Below, piece after piece: positions 10,501-19,328 of a DNA stretch of 20,006 nt (the stretch's first letter is position 1; each line of letters begins with the position of its first letter). Source of the stretch: Auxenochlorella pyrenoidosa (taxonomy: Eukaryota; Chlorophyta; Trebouxiophyceae; Chlorellales; Chlorellaceae); the NCBI GenBank assembly GCA_001430745.1, contig KQ481938.1:2577017-2597022 (forward strand), in the 5' to 3' direction. A program made the translations under genes and the position numbers. Below the pieces are notes generated by a model. That model made no database searches. It saw only the letters and a list, made by a program, of their open reading frames with translations, and had not been told where the DNA came from.

Positions 10501-10956
10501 AGGCCCGGCCACTGGGGCTGCACCACGCTCCAGCACTGCAGCTGCGCTGCATGCTGACCTGGCACCTGCCGCTGTGACGCGCCACCATCAGCTGTAAACC
10601 CCCGATACTGCACATCCAGGTGCCCTTTGCGGGCAGGGGAGACCAGCTGCTGCACTGATTCCCCATATTGTGAGCGGGGATCTCATAGCCGCATTGCCGC
10701 CTCCCTGCCCACCGCCCCCGCAGCCGCCGAGCTGGCTGAGCCGCACACTGTGGCAGAAAAGGTCGCGGCGACCTGGCAGCAGGCACGCAGCTCTGCCCGG
10801 GGAGCTCTGGGGGCAGCCAAGGCATGGGTGCAGCAGACGGGAGCACAGGCGGGCGATGCCTCGAAGGATGCTGCCCGCCACGTGCGGGCGGCAGCTGCTG
10901 CGGCCAAGGCGCGCATGCAGGCTGCTGTGGCCGGCGCCATGCAGGCCAGGAAGTGA
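7512..10956 (+). CDS. Putative plastid-targeted membrane protein with long coiled coil and LEA-like Ala-rich tail
   Basis: Four exons join in phase: 7512-8292, 8455-9885, 10117-10293, 10724-10956, all GT-AG, giving 873 residues. Residues 1 to about 45 are rich in Ser, Arg, His and Ala with almost no acidic residues, as in a chloroplast transit peptide. A Pro/Ala-rich linker follows. At about 262-281 NVMFGALLAGVGVSSALALQ forms one membrane-spanning segment, interrupted by intron 1 just before it. Gln/Glu/Arg-rich sequence fills about 325-665, with heptad-like coiled coil strongest at 541-664. The last 135 residues are Ala-rich amphipathic helix with AEKVAATWQQAR and AGDASKDAARHV, recalling LEA proteins. 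I do not recognise the family; a structural or tethering role in a plastid membrane is inference. An upstream in-frame Met at 7473 is possible. Confidence 0.7.
9183..9200 (+). repeat. CAG triplet run encoding polyglutamine
   Basis: Six consecutive CAG codons sit in the coiled-coil region of the plus-strand membrane protein. The surrounding kilobase is also dense in CAG and GAG codons. Such runs are common in Chlorella-type nuclear genes and cause long open frames on the opposite strand. Confidence 0.85.
10575..10597 (+). other. Alternative stop and TGTAA signal inside the last intron of the membrane-protein gene
   Basis: If intron 3 (10294-10723) is not removed, the reading frame continues to TGA at 10575-10577. 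A TGTAA, the usual green-algal poly(A) signal, follows at 10593-10597. This could make a shorter isoform with a different tail. The sequence allows it but does not prove it. Confidence 0.3.
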
Positions 10957-13074
10957 GCACCCGCCTTGGCCCCCTTTGCTTGAAGTGCTTACCTTCGTGT
11001 TGCTCGGATGCATGCATGCATGCCTTCTTGTCATGGTGCAGGCTCTCTCTGTCACACTCAGGCGGACGTTACACAGAACAAGTGGCAGTGATGACAGAAG
11101 TGACAGGAGGCAGCAGTGGGCAGTGGGGGCCGAGGCGAAGCTGGCTGCGCCGCCTGGACATTGGGGAGGAAAGCTGTGCAAGTGTTGCCAGTGTTGAAAA
11201 AACGGTGTGAGGACAGCAAGTTCAGGGGCAGAAACACAGGGAGGCAGAGGGCAAGGTGGGGGCACATGGATCAGATGGTGCACAGGGTGCGTAGCAGGAG
11301 GCTGAAATGGCTGTTGCACAGGGAGCATGCATTGCTTGGGTGTTCGGCTGCCTGCACTCAGGCATAAGTGTGGTGACCTGAAACATGTCATGCTGCTGGG
11401 TTGGAGAGACGGGCAGAGTAAAAATCTGCTGCTGACTTGGCAGTTATGCCATAGAGGATGCACGAAGGGGCGAGCTACATGGAAAACAGAGCCTTGTGCT
11501 CGCAGTGGAGTTGAGAATGGACATTTGGGAATGCATGGGCAGCCTGACATGCAGCGCGAGAGCCGGCTTGATGCCGGCAAGCTCAGTTCCTGGCAGCAAG
11601 CGCTGAGCGCACTTGCGCTGGCAGTGCATCCGCTGCCGCTGCTTGCGCCAACGCACGCACAGAAGACTCTGCGCTCAACCGCACCTGCACAGGGAAGAGA
11701 AGGAGGGATAGTTTGGAGCATGCAACACAGGCAGGGCGGGAAGCCTGCATCGGGCTCTCTTAAAGACAGCCCCATGTCTTCAGGACAGGCCCATGCAGGG
11801 TTGTGCGGGAAGTTGGTAGCTGCTCCTGAATACAACAGCGCTGAGATCGCAGGTATCGACATCAAGGCGCCCATAAAAAAAAAACCCTCTGCAGTCTCAC
11901 CACATTGCTGTGAGGCACTGCTGCAGGTAGCAACAGTGAGTGCGGCGGCGTCGCGACTGCAGCAGGCGCAAAGTCTCCGCAGCTGGAGCCGCCGCCCCCC
12001 TGGAGCTGCGTGCCGGCGGGACATGCAGCCCGATCGCCGAAAAACAGCTTTTCCAGGTGTGCAAGCTCCTCTTCCGCCTTTTCGAAGCACTGGTCCAGCC
12101 AGGGATACGCGGGAGGGGTGGCGGTACAGCAGCAGTGCCCACTGGCAGCAGCTGGGCCAACCAGCTGCTCGCACATTATCGTCGCTGTGGGGCTCAGCAT
12201 CATGCACTGCGGGATCACAGGGGCGTGCACAGGGACGGTTTCACTTTGGGCGGGGCCAACCCGGCCTGCCTAAACTGTGCTGGCTCTCCATTCGCGCTAC
12301 TGGCCCTGATCTGAGGTGTTGTAAGGCCGGGTCAGCGGCTGCAGACAGGTAAGCGTACCTGAACGGGACCGACCACCGGCCAACACAACTGCTTTGAGCC
12401 AGGGAAAGGTCGCAGCAAGCTGGGAGTAGAGCGAGAGACACTGAAGAGGGACGGCGGGTGCTGCCGATTCACCGGCGTTCAGCCACATGAAGTTCAATGA
12501 AGGAGCGTTGAAGGGCCCCGCCGTGCGCAGCGTCACCCGATTGAGCGGGCACATGAAGAACGATCTCACCGCCCTTGACAGCCAACGCCAGGCAACCTGG
12601 CCGCCTCAGGGAGGAGTTGCTAGTGTTCTTGCACTGCTACCTTGCATGTCTGGTCCTAGAGGCACAGGATGCCTCACCGCACTGCAGACATGGCTGGCGC
12701 AAGTTTGACAGCAACAGGCTGCCCCAACCCTCTCGGGGCGGCAGCTGCCGGTTCTTTTGAAAGGCCGGGATCGTCAGAATTATGTGCACTTTGATTACGT
12801 TGACGGACATGCATGTATAGTGCATATTCAGGTACGCTGGTAAAGAACCCCGGCTGAGAGGAAGGGACGGTTGCCAAGCTGGCGAAGAGGTGTTTGTTGC
12901 CTTGGGGGCAGTCGATACTGGAACATAATCCGTTGCAGCATCCCTTGGGCTAGCAGCCTGTCTGTTGCGCACACCGAAACAGTGACCGAGCACTCAGCAG
13001 CTTGCGGCTCGACTGTTTGCGGCACGAGAGCGGCTGTTGAGCGTGGTAAGATGTCCTGCGACGATCGACAACAG
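10957..13074. other. About 2.1 kb without a confident gene
   Basis: This holds the 3' UTR of the coiled-coil gene and a 5' region for the aldolase gene. Composition is more AT-rich than the flanking exons, and all frames give Cys/Ser/His-rich sequence typical of non-coding DNA. It includes an (ATGC)4 run at 11008-11023 and an A run near 11875. Coding-like minus-strand pieces at 11862-12600 are listed separately. I see no RNA gene or mobile element. Confidence 0.5.
11862..12600 (-). other. Possible exon fragments of an unrecognised minus-strand gene
   Basis: Three short stretches look protein-like. Near 12597-12470 the frame reads LALAVKGGEIVLHV and ends in AERR before a GTGAAT donor-like site. 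Near 12320-12250 a good branch/acceptor (ending ACAACACCTCAG) precedes IRASSANGEPAQF. Near 12112-11940 the frame reads CFEKAEEELAHLEKLFFGDR. I could not join them into one phase-consistent model, and plus-strand frames here are also open. It may be a divergent gene, a decayed one, or chance. Confidence 0.22.
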
Positions 13075-14392
13075 ATGCAAAGCAATGCGCCGCCTTGCTC
13101 GTCTTTGTGCCGCTGCCGCCGCCACTGCTCGCCGGCTGCTCCCGCCGCTGCTTCCATACCAGCCGCTGTTTCTGCTGTCGCAGGGCCTTCCCTACTTCCC
13201 TTACTGTCAAGCATGGCCGGGGAAGTGGTGGGCAGCGGCCCTCGCATCAAGTACAAAGAGCAGCGGACGGGGCAGCTGGAGCTCCCGCGGCCCCTGCCGC
13301 TGCCCCTGGCTGAGCTGGCCGAGCTGATGGCCAAGCTGGAGGCCAAGGGCATGATTCCAGTGCTGGACGATGGGCTGGTGGGCGGCAACTGCGCAATTGC
13401 ATACGGGTCGAGTGGCCGACAGTCGCCGGATGGCAACACAGGTGACAGCGGCAGCGCAGCGCAGGAAGGGTCCCCAGGCGGCATCCTCATCAGCCGCAGC
13501 GGCAAGCAGCCGGGTGCGGCCCTGCAGGCGAGCGACTGGGTGCTCCTCACCCGGTTCGATGCCGCGGCCTGGCGAGCAGAGTTTCGGTCGGTGCGCGAGG
13601 ACGTGCGGCCCTCCAGCGATGCGCCGCTGCATGCTGCAGCGCTGGGCCCGGGCGCAGCGCAGCGCTACCGCTGGGCAGTGCAGCCGCTGGTGGCGGTGCA
13701 TGGCCACGCGCTGGCAGAAGGGCCAGGTGGGCTGCCGTTTGGTAACCCGCCCATTGGTTTGCTCTTGAAATGAACAAAAGCTGTTTCCCCAAAGACGCCA
13801 GAGCCACAAGGGGCTTGCATCCTGAGTTGCCATGCAGCACAGCAGAGAGCTCCATATCCCCGTACACGTGTACCAAGCTCCTTGCCCAGCGCTGGCTGGC
13901 CCTCTGCCTGCCCCCCCAACCCCACCCCTACCCACCCACGCCCCCCCCCTGCTGCCTGACTGCAGCCCTGCACCGTGCACGGCAGGCAGGCCTGCCCATC
14001 AGCGACCACGAGACGCTCTTCTCCACGCCCGAAGACCGGCAGGCACTGGAGGCGCTCTTCAGGTAGGCCGGGGTTGTGGCACAGTGTGGCCAGGTGCCTG
14101 GATCACCGCCCTCCGCTCCCCTCCTCGTGCTGCCTGGAATGAGCGGCCACCTCTCAAGCCGCTGGTCTGCAGCCACTGCACCAGGCTTCCCGTGCTGTGA
14201 GGGCCAACCCGCTCTTGGCAGCCTGCCTGCTGCCCCAGCAGGAGCCATCCATACCCGGCCCACCGCTGCTACATCCGACGCGGCCACGGCTTCCTGCTGC
14301 TGGCGCAGAGCGTGCAGGAGGCGGGGGCCTACCTGGAGCAGCATGTGCTGCCGCTGGCGCTGCCTCAAGCTGATGCCTGTCGCAGTTTGTAG
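13075..14392 (+). CDS. Class II aldolase/adducin-domain protein
   Basis: Three exons join in phase: 13075-13726, 13966-14062, 14242-14392, giving 299 residues with stop TAG. Family landmarks appear in order: DGLVGGNCAIAYG, ILISRSGKQ, RPSSDAPLHAAAL (Asp about 182), VAVHGHALAEG (His about 209 and 211), ISDHETLFSTPEDR, and YIRRGHGFLLLAQSVQEA. In this family (fuculose-phosphate and ribulose-phosphate aldolases, MtnB) the HxH pair and the later GHG His bind the catalytic metal; a Glu in SSE is the usual catalytic acid, here apparently Asp. The substrate cannot be told. The first about 45 residues are Ala/Ser/Cys/Arg-rich, like an organelle transit peptide. The start is uncertain: in-frame Mets at 12871, 13051, 13075 and 13213 (the last would drop the presequence). 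Confidence 0.8.
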
Positions 14393-15077
14393 CCCTTGGC
14401 TCTGGCGGGTAGGGCTGTGAGCCATATGCATGAGTAACGATTCATGCCTTCAAGGTGAAGCACAGGATGAACTCAAGCATGTCTGCACGCTGAAGGAGGA
14501 GGCCGAGCGCGCAACGCAGGGTGGGCAACTGATTAGGCGCATGGGGGATTTCCCGCCGGCGTCACAAGAAGAATGCAGGGGGGGAAGGTGCAGTCGTTGA
14601 TACGCCGCCCAATGGCATGGACTTCATGCGGAGGGGCCCCTGGGGGCTTTGCACTGTTAGCGTGCCTGGACATTCCTGTCGCTATCCACCTGCAATGCCA
14701 TTGTCCAGTGGACACAACATGATGTCCCTGCACCAAAAGTGCGCTGCGCCAACAGGCGCATTTGGCGCTGAGGGCGCAAAGCACGCTCCACGGGGCAAGC
14801 AATTGCCCGGCCCCGTTCCACACTTCATCTTTCACTTCCACCTCTGTGGCTTGGGGTGCCGACAGGAGGTGAGCGCCTGCTGGTTGGCTGGTGCAAAAGT
14901 GCACAACCGACCAGTCCCGCAGAGTGCCTCGAAGCTCAGCTCGTCCTGCAAACGCCTCTGGTCTGCAAGACGCCGTCCTTGCGGCGGGGCCTCGAGCAGC
15001 TCACCATTTCCTCCTTTGCGCCCTCACCCCTCCTACCCGCCTGAAGTGGCCGTTCGGCGGGTTTTGGCGAGGCGTGA
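14393..15077. other. Intergenic region with one possible exon
   Basis: Mostly non-coding-looking sequence between the aldolase gene and the small gene at 15078. One plus-strand stretch, about 14454-14600, reads DELKHVCTLKEEAERATQGG and stops at TGA 14598-14600. It follows a pyrimidine/CAAG acceptor-like site and could be an alternative 3' exon of the aldolase gene. No TGTAA poly(A) signal was found after the aldolase stop. Confidence 0.35.
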
Positions 15078-15868
15078 ATGCAGATAGCGCTAGCCAGGTC
15101 CAGCTCCAACAACAGCAGCCGCAACGGCGGTGGCACTGGCGGCGGCCGCCCCTCACTGGGCGCCACCGGCGCCCACGGCTGCATGATGGGCAGTGCGCTG
15201 CGCCAGCCGTCACCCAGCATGCAGAGCCGCGACGCTGAGCAGCCAGGCAGCTTTCTGGAGGCCTCGGATGAGTCACACCCGCACCCGCAGACGCTGCTGC
15301 ACCAGTGGCTGGCGTCGGCAGACCCCTCCACGCAGCGCCACGCAGCAGGCATCCTGGCAGCTGTGAACCTAGCCTGCTCTATTGCCACCTGGCTGCAGCC
15401 GCCAGCAGCTGCGCCGGGGCTGCCCGCAGAGCAAACAACAGCTGCGCCGCTGCCGCCAGCACCACCGCTGCCAGCACTCGATTCCACCACCTTGCATGAC
15501 ATGCACGGTGCTGCTCTGGGACAGGCGCTGCCTGGTGGGCAGAATCCCAATGGTTGCGGCGTTGCCCCACACAGACAGGCATGTGCCACACAAGGCCAGC
15601 AGCAGCGGCAGCAGCTGGCGCCTGGACGCGAGCGTACCGGGGTTCCCGGCGCTGGCGCTGCACCAGATTTTGCGCGGTGAGGCGCTTGCTCGGCCCTGCA
15701 GCATGCCTGGACAGTGATGGCCGCACACCGATGACAGTTATGCCCGCAATGCCGCAGTGTCCCCGGTTGCACCTTTTGGGTGCATTGCGGCACTACAAGC
15801 CCTCAGCCCTGCCTCCCAGCCCTCGGCCTCCCTCCCGCAGGCCCATGAAGCGCCCCCGAGAGCACTAA
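15078..15868 (+). CDS. Small unrecognised protein, two exons
   Basis: Exon 15078-15676 ends in a GTGAGG donor, and a 28-nt exon at 15841-15868 follows a strong pyrimidine-tract acceptor. Phases match (2 then 1), giving 208 residues that end PMKRPREH. The N-terminus is Ser/Gly/Asn-rich. Residues about 72-106 contain TLLHQWLASADPST and ILAAVNLACSIATWL, two helices vaguely like the N-terminus of fructose-1,6-bisphosphatase, but no catalytic FBPase motif follows, so I do not assign that function. The rest is Pro/Ala/Gln-rich. The basic C-terminus could be a nuclear signal. The start is the first ATG of the frame; an upstream exon cannot be excluded, and the whole ORF might be chance. Confidence 0.4.
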
Positions 15869-16045
15869 TGCCCCTGCAGCGCCGACCCTGCCGCCCATAT
15901 CGAGCATCCCTGCTGCGCACTTTGGTGCGTGCGCAAGCACGCCAGTGCTGGCCAGCACAGCTGCCGTGCCAGCACTCTGAGCAACCCCGCCTCATGAATG
16001 CCAGTGCTCAAGACCCCATATGGCTTGATGCCCCCTTGAACGGTG

Positions 16046-16076
16046 GCGCATGCATCCGCATCATGCATGCATGCGC
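16046..16076. repeat. Inverted repeat (10-bp perfect arms, 11-base loop)
   Basis: Arms GCGCATGCAT (16046-16055) and ATGCATGCGC (16067-16076) are exact reverse complements, separated by 11 bases. It sits in the convergent 3' UTR region, where transcripts could form a hairpin. ATGC-rich runs occur elsewhere in the window (11008-11023), so it may be simple-sequence drift. Confidence 0.7.
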
Positions 16077-16791
16077 GCCCGGCCTGGAGGCTTCCCGGGC
16101 TGGCAGGCACATCATGCGTCCATCATGTGCCTGCCGTCTGGGGAGCTTCCTGGTCTGCCTTGCTATCCGCCCACCTTGACAATATACATATCATTATCTC
16201 CCATCGTTCAGCGGATTTCATACCACTTCTCATTGAGACAAATTTTCCCAGGTCCCTGCTTCCCATGCATGCACGCTGCCATGGTGGCCCCATGCTCCCT
16301 TGCCACTTTTCAAGTGCTCCTTGCTAGCTGCTCCCTCTTTGCTAGGCCCAGCCCAAGGACACTGATGCTCAGCTGTCATGCCTTCTCGCTGCGTGCTGGG
16401 CCTCCCTGTTCCCTCCCCTCGCCCACGACATGCTTTTTCCTGGGATGCCCACCCGCGCATCCATTGCCGGATCCAAATGAAGCCAAGGCCTCTGCCTTGC
16501 ACCACAAGAAAAACCCTTGCCAATCGCCATTGATCTGCCTTGCATAGCCTTGCATGTGGCTGCCTGTGCGATTCCATTTAGCTCAAGAATGCATCACTCC
16601 AATTTCATGGTCCACGGCATTTTGTGCCACCCATTTTCTTTGAGTCTTGATTTCTCTCTTCTGCTGCATCCCACAGCTTGCTTGCCAGCCCACCTGTCCA
16701 GGCCTGGCTCTCTCTGCACTCCATCATTCTGCCTGCTATGCCTCAAAAGACGAGGGAAGAATCTGCAGTCCCAGCAGGGGCCTGTCCAGCC

Positions 16792-16796
16792 TTACA
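16792..16796 (-). other. Putative TGTAA poly(A) signal of TOM20
   Basis: The plus strand has TTACA, so the TOM20 transcript would read TGTAA about 230 bases after its stop codon. TGTAA is the usual polyadenylation signal of green algae. A five-base match has an appreciable chance rate. Confidence 0.4.
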
Positions 16797-17025
16797 GGAG
16801 AGCAACCGGGTGCAGCTGGGCTTGGGGAGGGGAGAGGGCTGCGTGGCAAGCAAATCAATCATGGGCTGGAGTAGCAAGGCAGCAGGGTGCAAACATGGGT
16901 GCAGACGCGTCCTGTGGAGTCGAGAGTGGAAACAAGCGGCACAGCATACGTTTGGTAGGCGCAGGGGTGCAGCCCGGGCACAGGTTGGGTGGGACACCGG
17001 GCGGGAGGTCTCGCTTAGCCTCAGC

Positions 17026-18849
17026 TCAGGCTGATGGGCCGCTTGCGGCGGCGGTGCGCGAGAGGGCGGCCACCCCAAACACGATGCCCACCAGGCACGC
17101 CCAGCCGGCGACGTCATACCAAAAGTCGCTTGATGCCGACGGCTTCTGCGGGCAGCGAGGGAAAGCGCGGAGGGGATTTGGGGAGGAGCCGGGCAGGCCA
17201 CAGCAAGGGTGCGAGCGCCACTCCTGGAAGGCAGCAGGCAGCGCCCCTGACGGGGCGCCAGCAGCAGGCGGGGTAGCACCGGGCGCCACGATCACATTGG
17301 CTGGGTGAGTGCAAGCAATCGGCGGGTGTGGCGATGCAGGCCACAGCCGGGCAAGCTGGGCATAGGTTTGCTTCCAGGGTCTGGCCCGCCTCGCACCTGC
17401 TTGCTTGCCGAGCGTGGCTCGGCGGCGCGCGGCGACGACTCGGCCGCGCCTGCCGCCTGCAGCTGCCTCTGCAGCTCGTTGTACAGCTGCAGGTGGCGCG
17501 GGCGGCGGGGGCAGGGGGCAGGGATAGGTGGGTGGGCGCGCGACAATGCCGGGATTGGCCTTGGTGCCGGCATCGGGCTGGGCGCCGCCGAGCCACGCGC
17601 CATGCAAGACGCAAGCAGCGCGCTGCCGCCCCGCATCAACCGCTGCACCCGCGTTTGCAGCAGGCGCGGCCACACGCATGGGCGTGCCAGCCTACTGCCG
17701 GCCTGCATAAGGGTCCCTGGCGTGCCGGCCCCATGCCTAGCCGAGCATGATGCCCTAGCGCGCTCCCAGGCCAGCAAATGTGCGCAGCAAGGGGGCAGGG
17801 GGGCCGTGCGCACCTGCGGCGCCTTTGCAGACATCTCCAGCGCGCGGCGGTAGGTGTCATTGCCGGGCTCCAGGTCAACAGCCTTGCGGAAGCACTCGCC
17901 CGCCTTGTCAAAGTAGCGGCCGGCTGCAGAGGTGCGATACAAAGGGAAAACTCGCGCACGGCACAGCAGGAGGGCGACAGTCCATGGAAGACCCCTTAGG
18001 TGGAACCCCCTTGGGGGCGCTCAACCGCATTGTCACAGCAGCGGGTGGACGCAGACGGGCGCCAGGGAATGCCACAGTGTGGGCTAAGAGGGATCGCCGT
18101 GGGCGCAGGCAGACTCTTAAGTTTGCCAGCAGCCGGAGCTGACAGCGCTGGCTCTGCTCAGCCCCAATTCTCAGCACCACACGCTGGCTGCCCAGGTTCC
18201 CCCTGCCTGCCCCCGCCCCGCCGCTCACCCGAGGCCGCCTCTGCCGACAGGAAGCCCTGGCTGGTGAAGGCGTTGCCCAGGCACCACAGCGCGTCGTGCC
18301 GGGCGGCATCCAGCGACAGCGCCTGCTCAAACTTGCCGATCGCCTCCTCAATCATCTCATACGCCTCTGCACCCTGGCGGAAGTGCGCCAGCTCCAGCAG
18401 CGCGCCGCCCCACTTGGTGAGGGCCTGCGGCGCAACGGGAGGTGCGTGGGGTGCAGGCAGGCTTGGCTGGCGGCAACAAACAGATGGGGCCCACAGAGCA
18501 GCATGATGCTCCGGCAAGGCTGCACAGGCGCAGAGGCACCGCCAATACATCCAAATGCAGCAGATAAAGCAGGCACACAACTGCCAATAGCAGGGACCAG
18601 CCGAACAGTTGGTGGTGGGGTGGCGGCAGCGGCGGCAGAAGCGCCTCACCAGGGCGTCCTTGTTGTTTGCCTTGAACTCTCGCTCCGCCTGCTCCCTTGC
18701 CTGCTCAAAAAACATCAGACTGCACCAGGGAGACGAGAAAAGGCGCCCAAATTTGTCAGGGCATTCGTGCACACCGCCGCGGGGCAGCCCAGGGCTCTCG
18801 GCGCAAGCAGCACTCGCCGTTCAATGTCCTCGCGTCCAAGGGACTCCAT
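17026..18849 (-). CDS. TOM20: Plant-type mitochondrial import receptor subunit TOM20
   Basis: Outer-membrane receptor that binds presequences of proteins entering mitochondria as part of the TOM complex. Six exons join in phase: 18849-18818, 18719-18650, 18424-18229, 17923-17814, 17486-17397, 17145-17026, giving 205 residues, close to the usual 200-210 of land plants. In order: MESLGREDIERLMFFEQAR, then LTKWGGALLELAHF, IGKFEQALSLDAARHDALWCL, GNAFTSQGF, the TPR-like FDKAGECFRKAVDLEPGNDTY, SAKAPQLYNELQRQLQ, a variable linker, and FWYDVAGW leading into one C-terminal membrane anchor (about 176-196). This C-anchored layout is specific to the plant lineage; animal and fungal TOM20 are anchored at the N-terminus. 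Intron 1 fits only as a GC-AG intron. The gene is tandem with the minus-strand gene upstream. Confidence 0.95.
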
Positions 18850-19328
18850 GGTGATGCCTGCTGCTGTGTTGGGTAAGCAAAGTGAGGGGAGAGAATTGAT
18901 TACGCCGGGAGCGACCTTTCGAGCTTCTCAGGTAGCGCAGAAAGCAACAAGGTTGACCAAGAGTGCAAGCGCAGATTGGGTTGAGCCCCCCAGCGTGCTG
19001 AGGTTTGCCCCCTGCGCTGCGCCGTCGCCGCCTGGCCACGACACCTGCGGTGCCATGTTGCTACCACACCTGGCTTTACACTCGATAGGGTTCGCAGTAG
19101 TGAAAGGGCACGCATAAGAGATTGCTATGGGCACCTAGGTTGACAGCAACACGGTCTTTTGCCCAACCTACCCCCGCAGCGTGGCCAACATGATGTCAAC
19201 ACTACACTCGCTGCACAGTCAGCCTGCCGCCAGTGTGCAGGCCCCTCTGCCGCCGCCGCTGCCCGCAGGGCGTATGCAGAGCGCTGCGGCCGTGCTGCCT
19301 GGGAAAGCCACCATTTCGCGTCCGCCGT
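18850..19328. promoter_or_regulatory. TOM20 upstream region and 3' UTR of the preceding gene
   Basis: The 479 bp between the TOM20 start and the stop of the gene before it on the same strand must contain the TOM20 promoter and 5' UTR plus the neighbour's 3' UTR. No TATA box or other motif stands out. A minus-strand TGTAA at 19076-19080 divides the two parts plausibly. Confidence 0.4.
19076..19080 (-). other. Putative TGTAA poly(A) signal of the right-edge gene
   Basis: TTACA on the plus strand gives TGTAA about 250 bases after the stop codon at 19329-19331. The distance matches that of the TOM20 signal from its stop codon, which supports it modestly. Confidence 0.4.

Larger units (their letters stand above)
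15869..17025. other. Non-coding region between the small plus gene and TOM20
   Basis: About 1.15 kb of lower-GC, pyrimidine-rich sequence with no convincing exon on either strand. It should hold the convergent 3' UTRs of the two flanking genes. It includes a hairpin at 16046-16076 and a minus-strand TGTAA at 16792-16796. Confidence 0.55.

Noticed and set aside
11008..11023. (ATGC)4 run as a regulatory element
   Set aside because: A short simple repeat with no recognisable site; only its presence can be stated.
10588..12207. Minus-strand 539-residue ORF as one gene
   Set aside because: It spans the last exon of the plus-strand gene and its 3' UTR, and its composition is Cys/Ser/His/Pro noise without domain-like segments except for a few residues near its start.
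15078..15676. Fructose-1,6-bisphosphatase assignment for the small plus gene
   Set aside because: Only two helices at the N-terminus look similar; none of the catalytic or sugar-phosphate motifs of FBPase follow.
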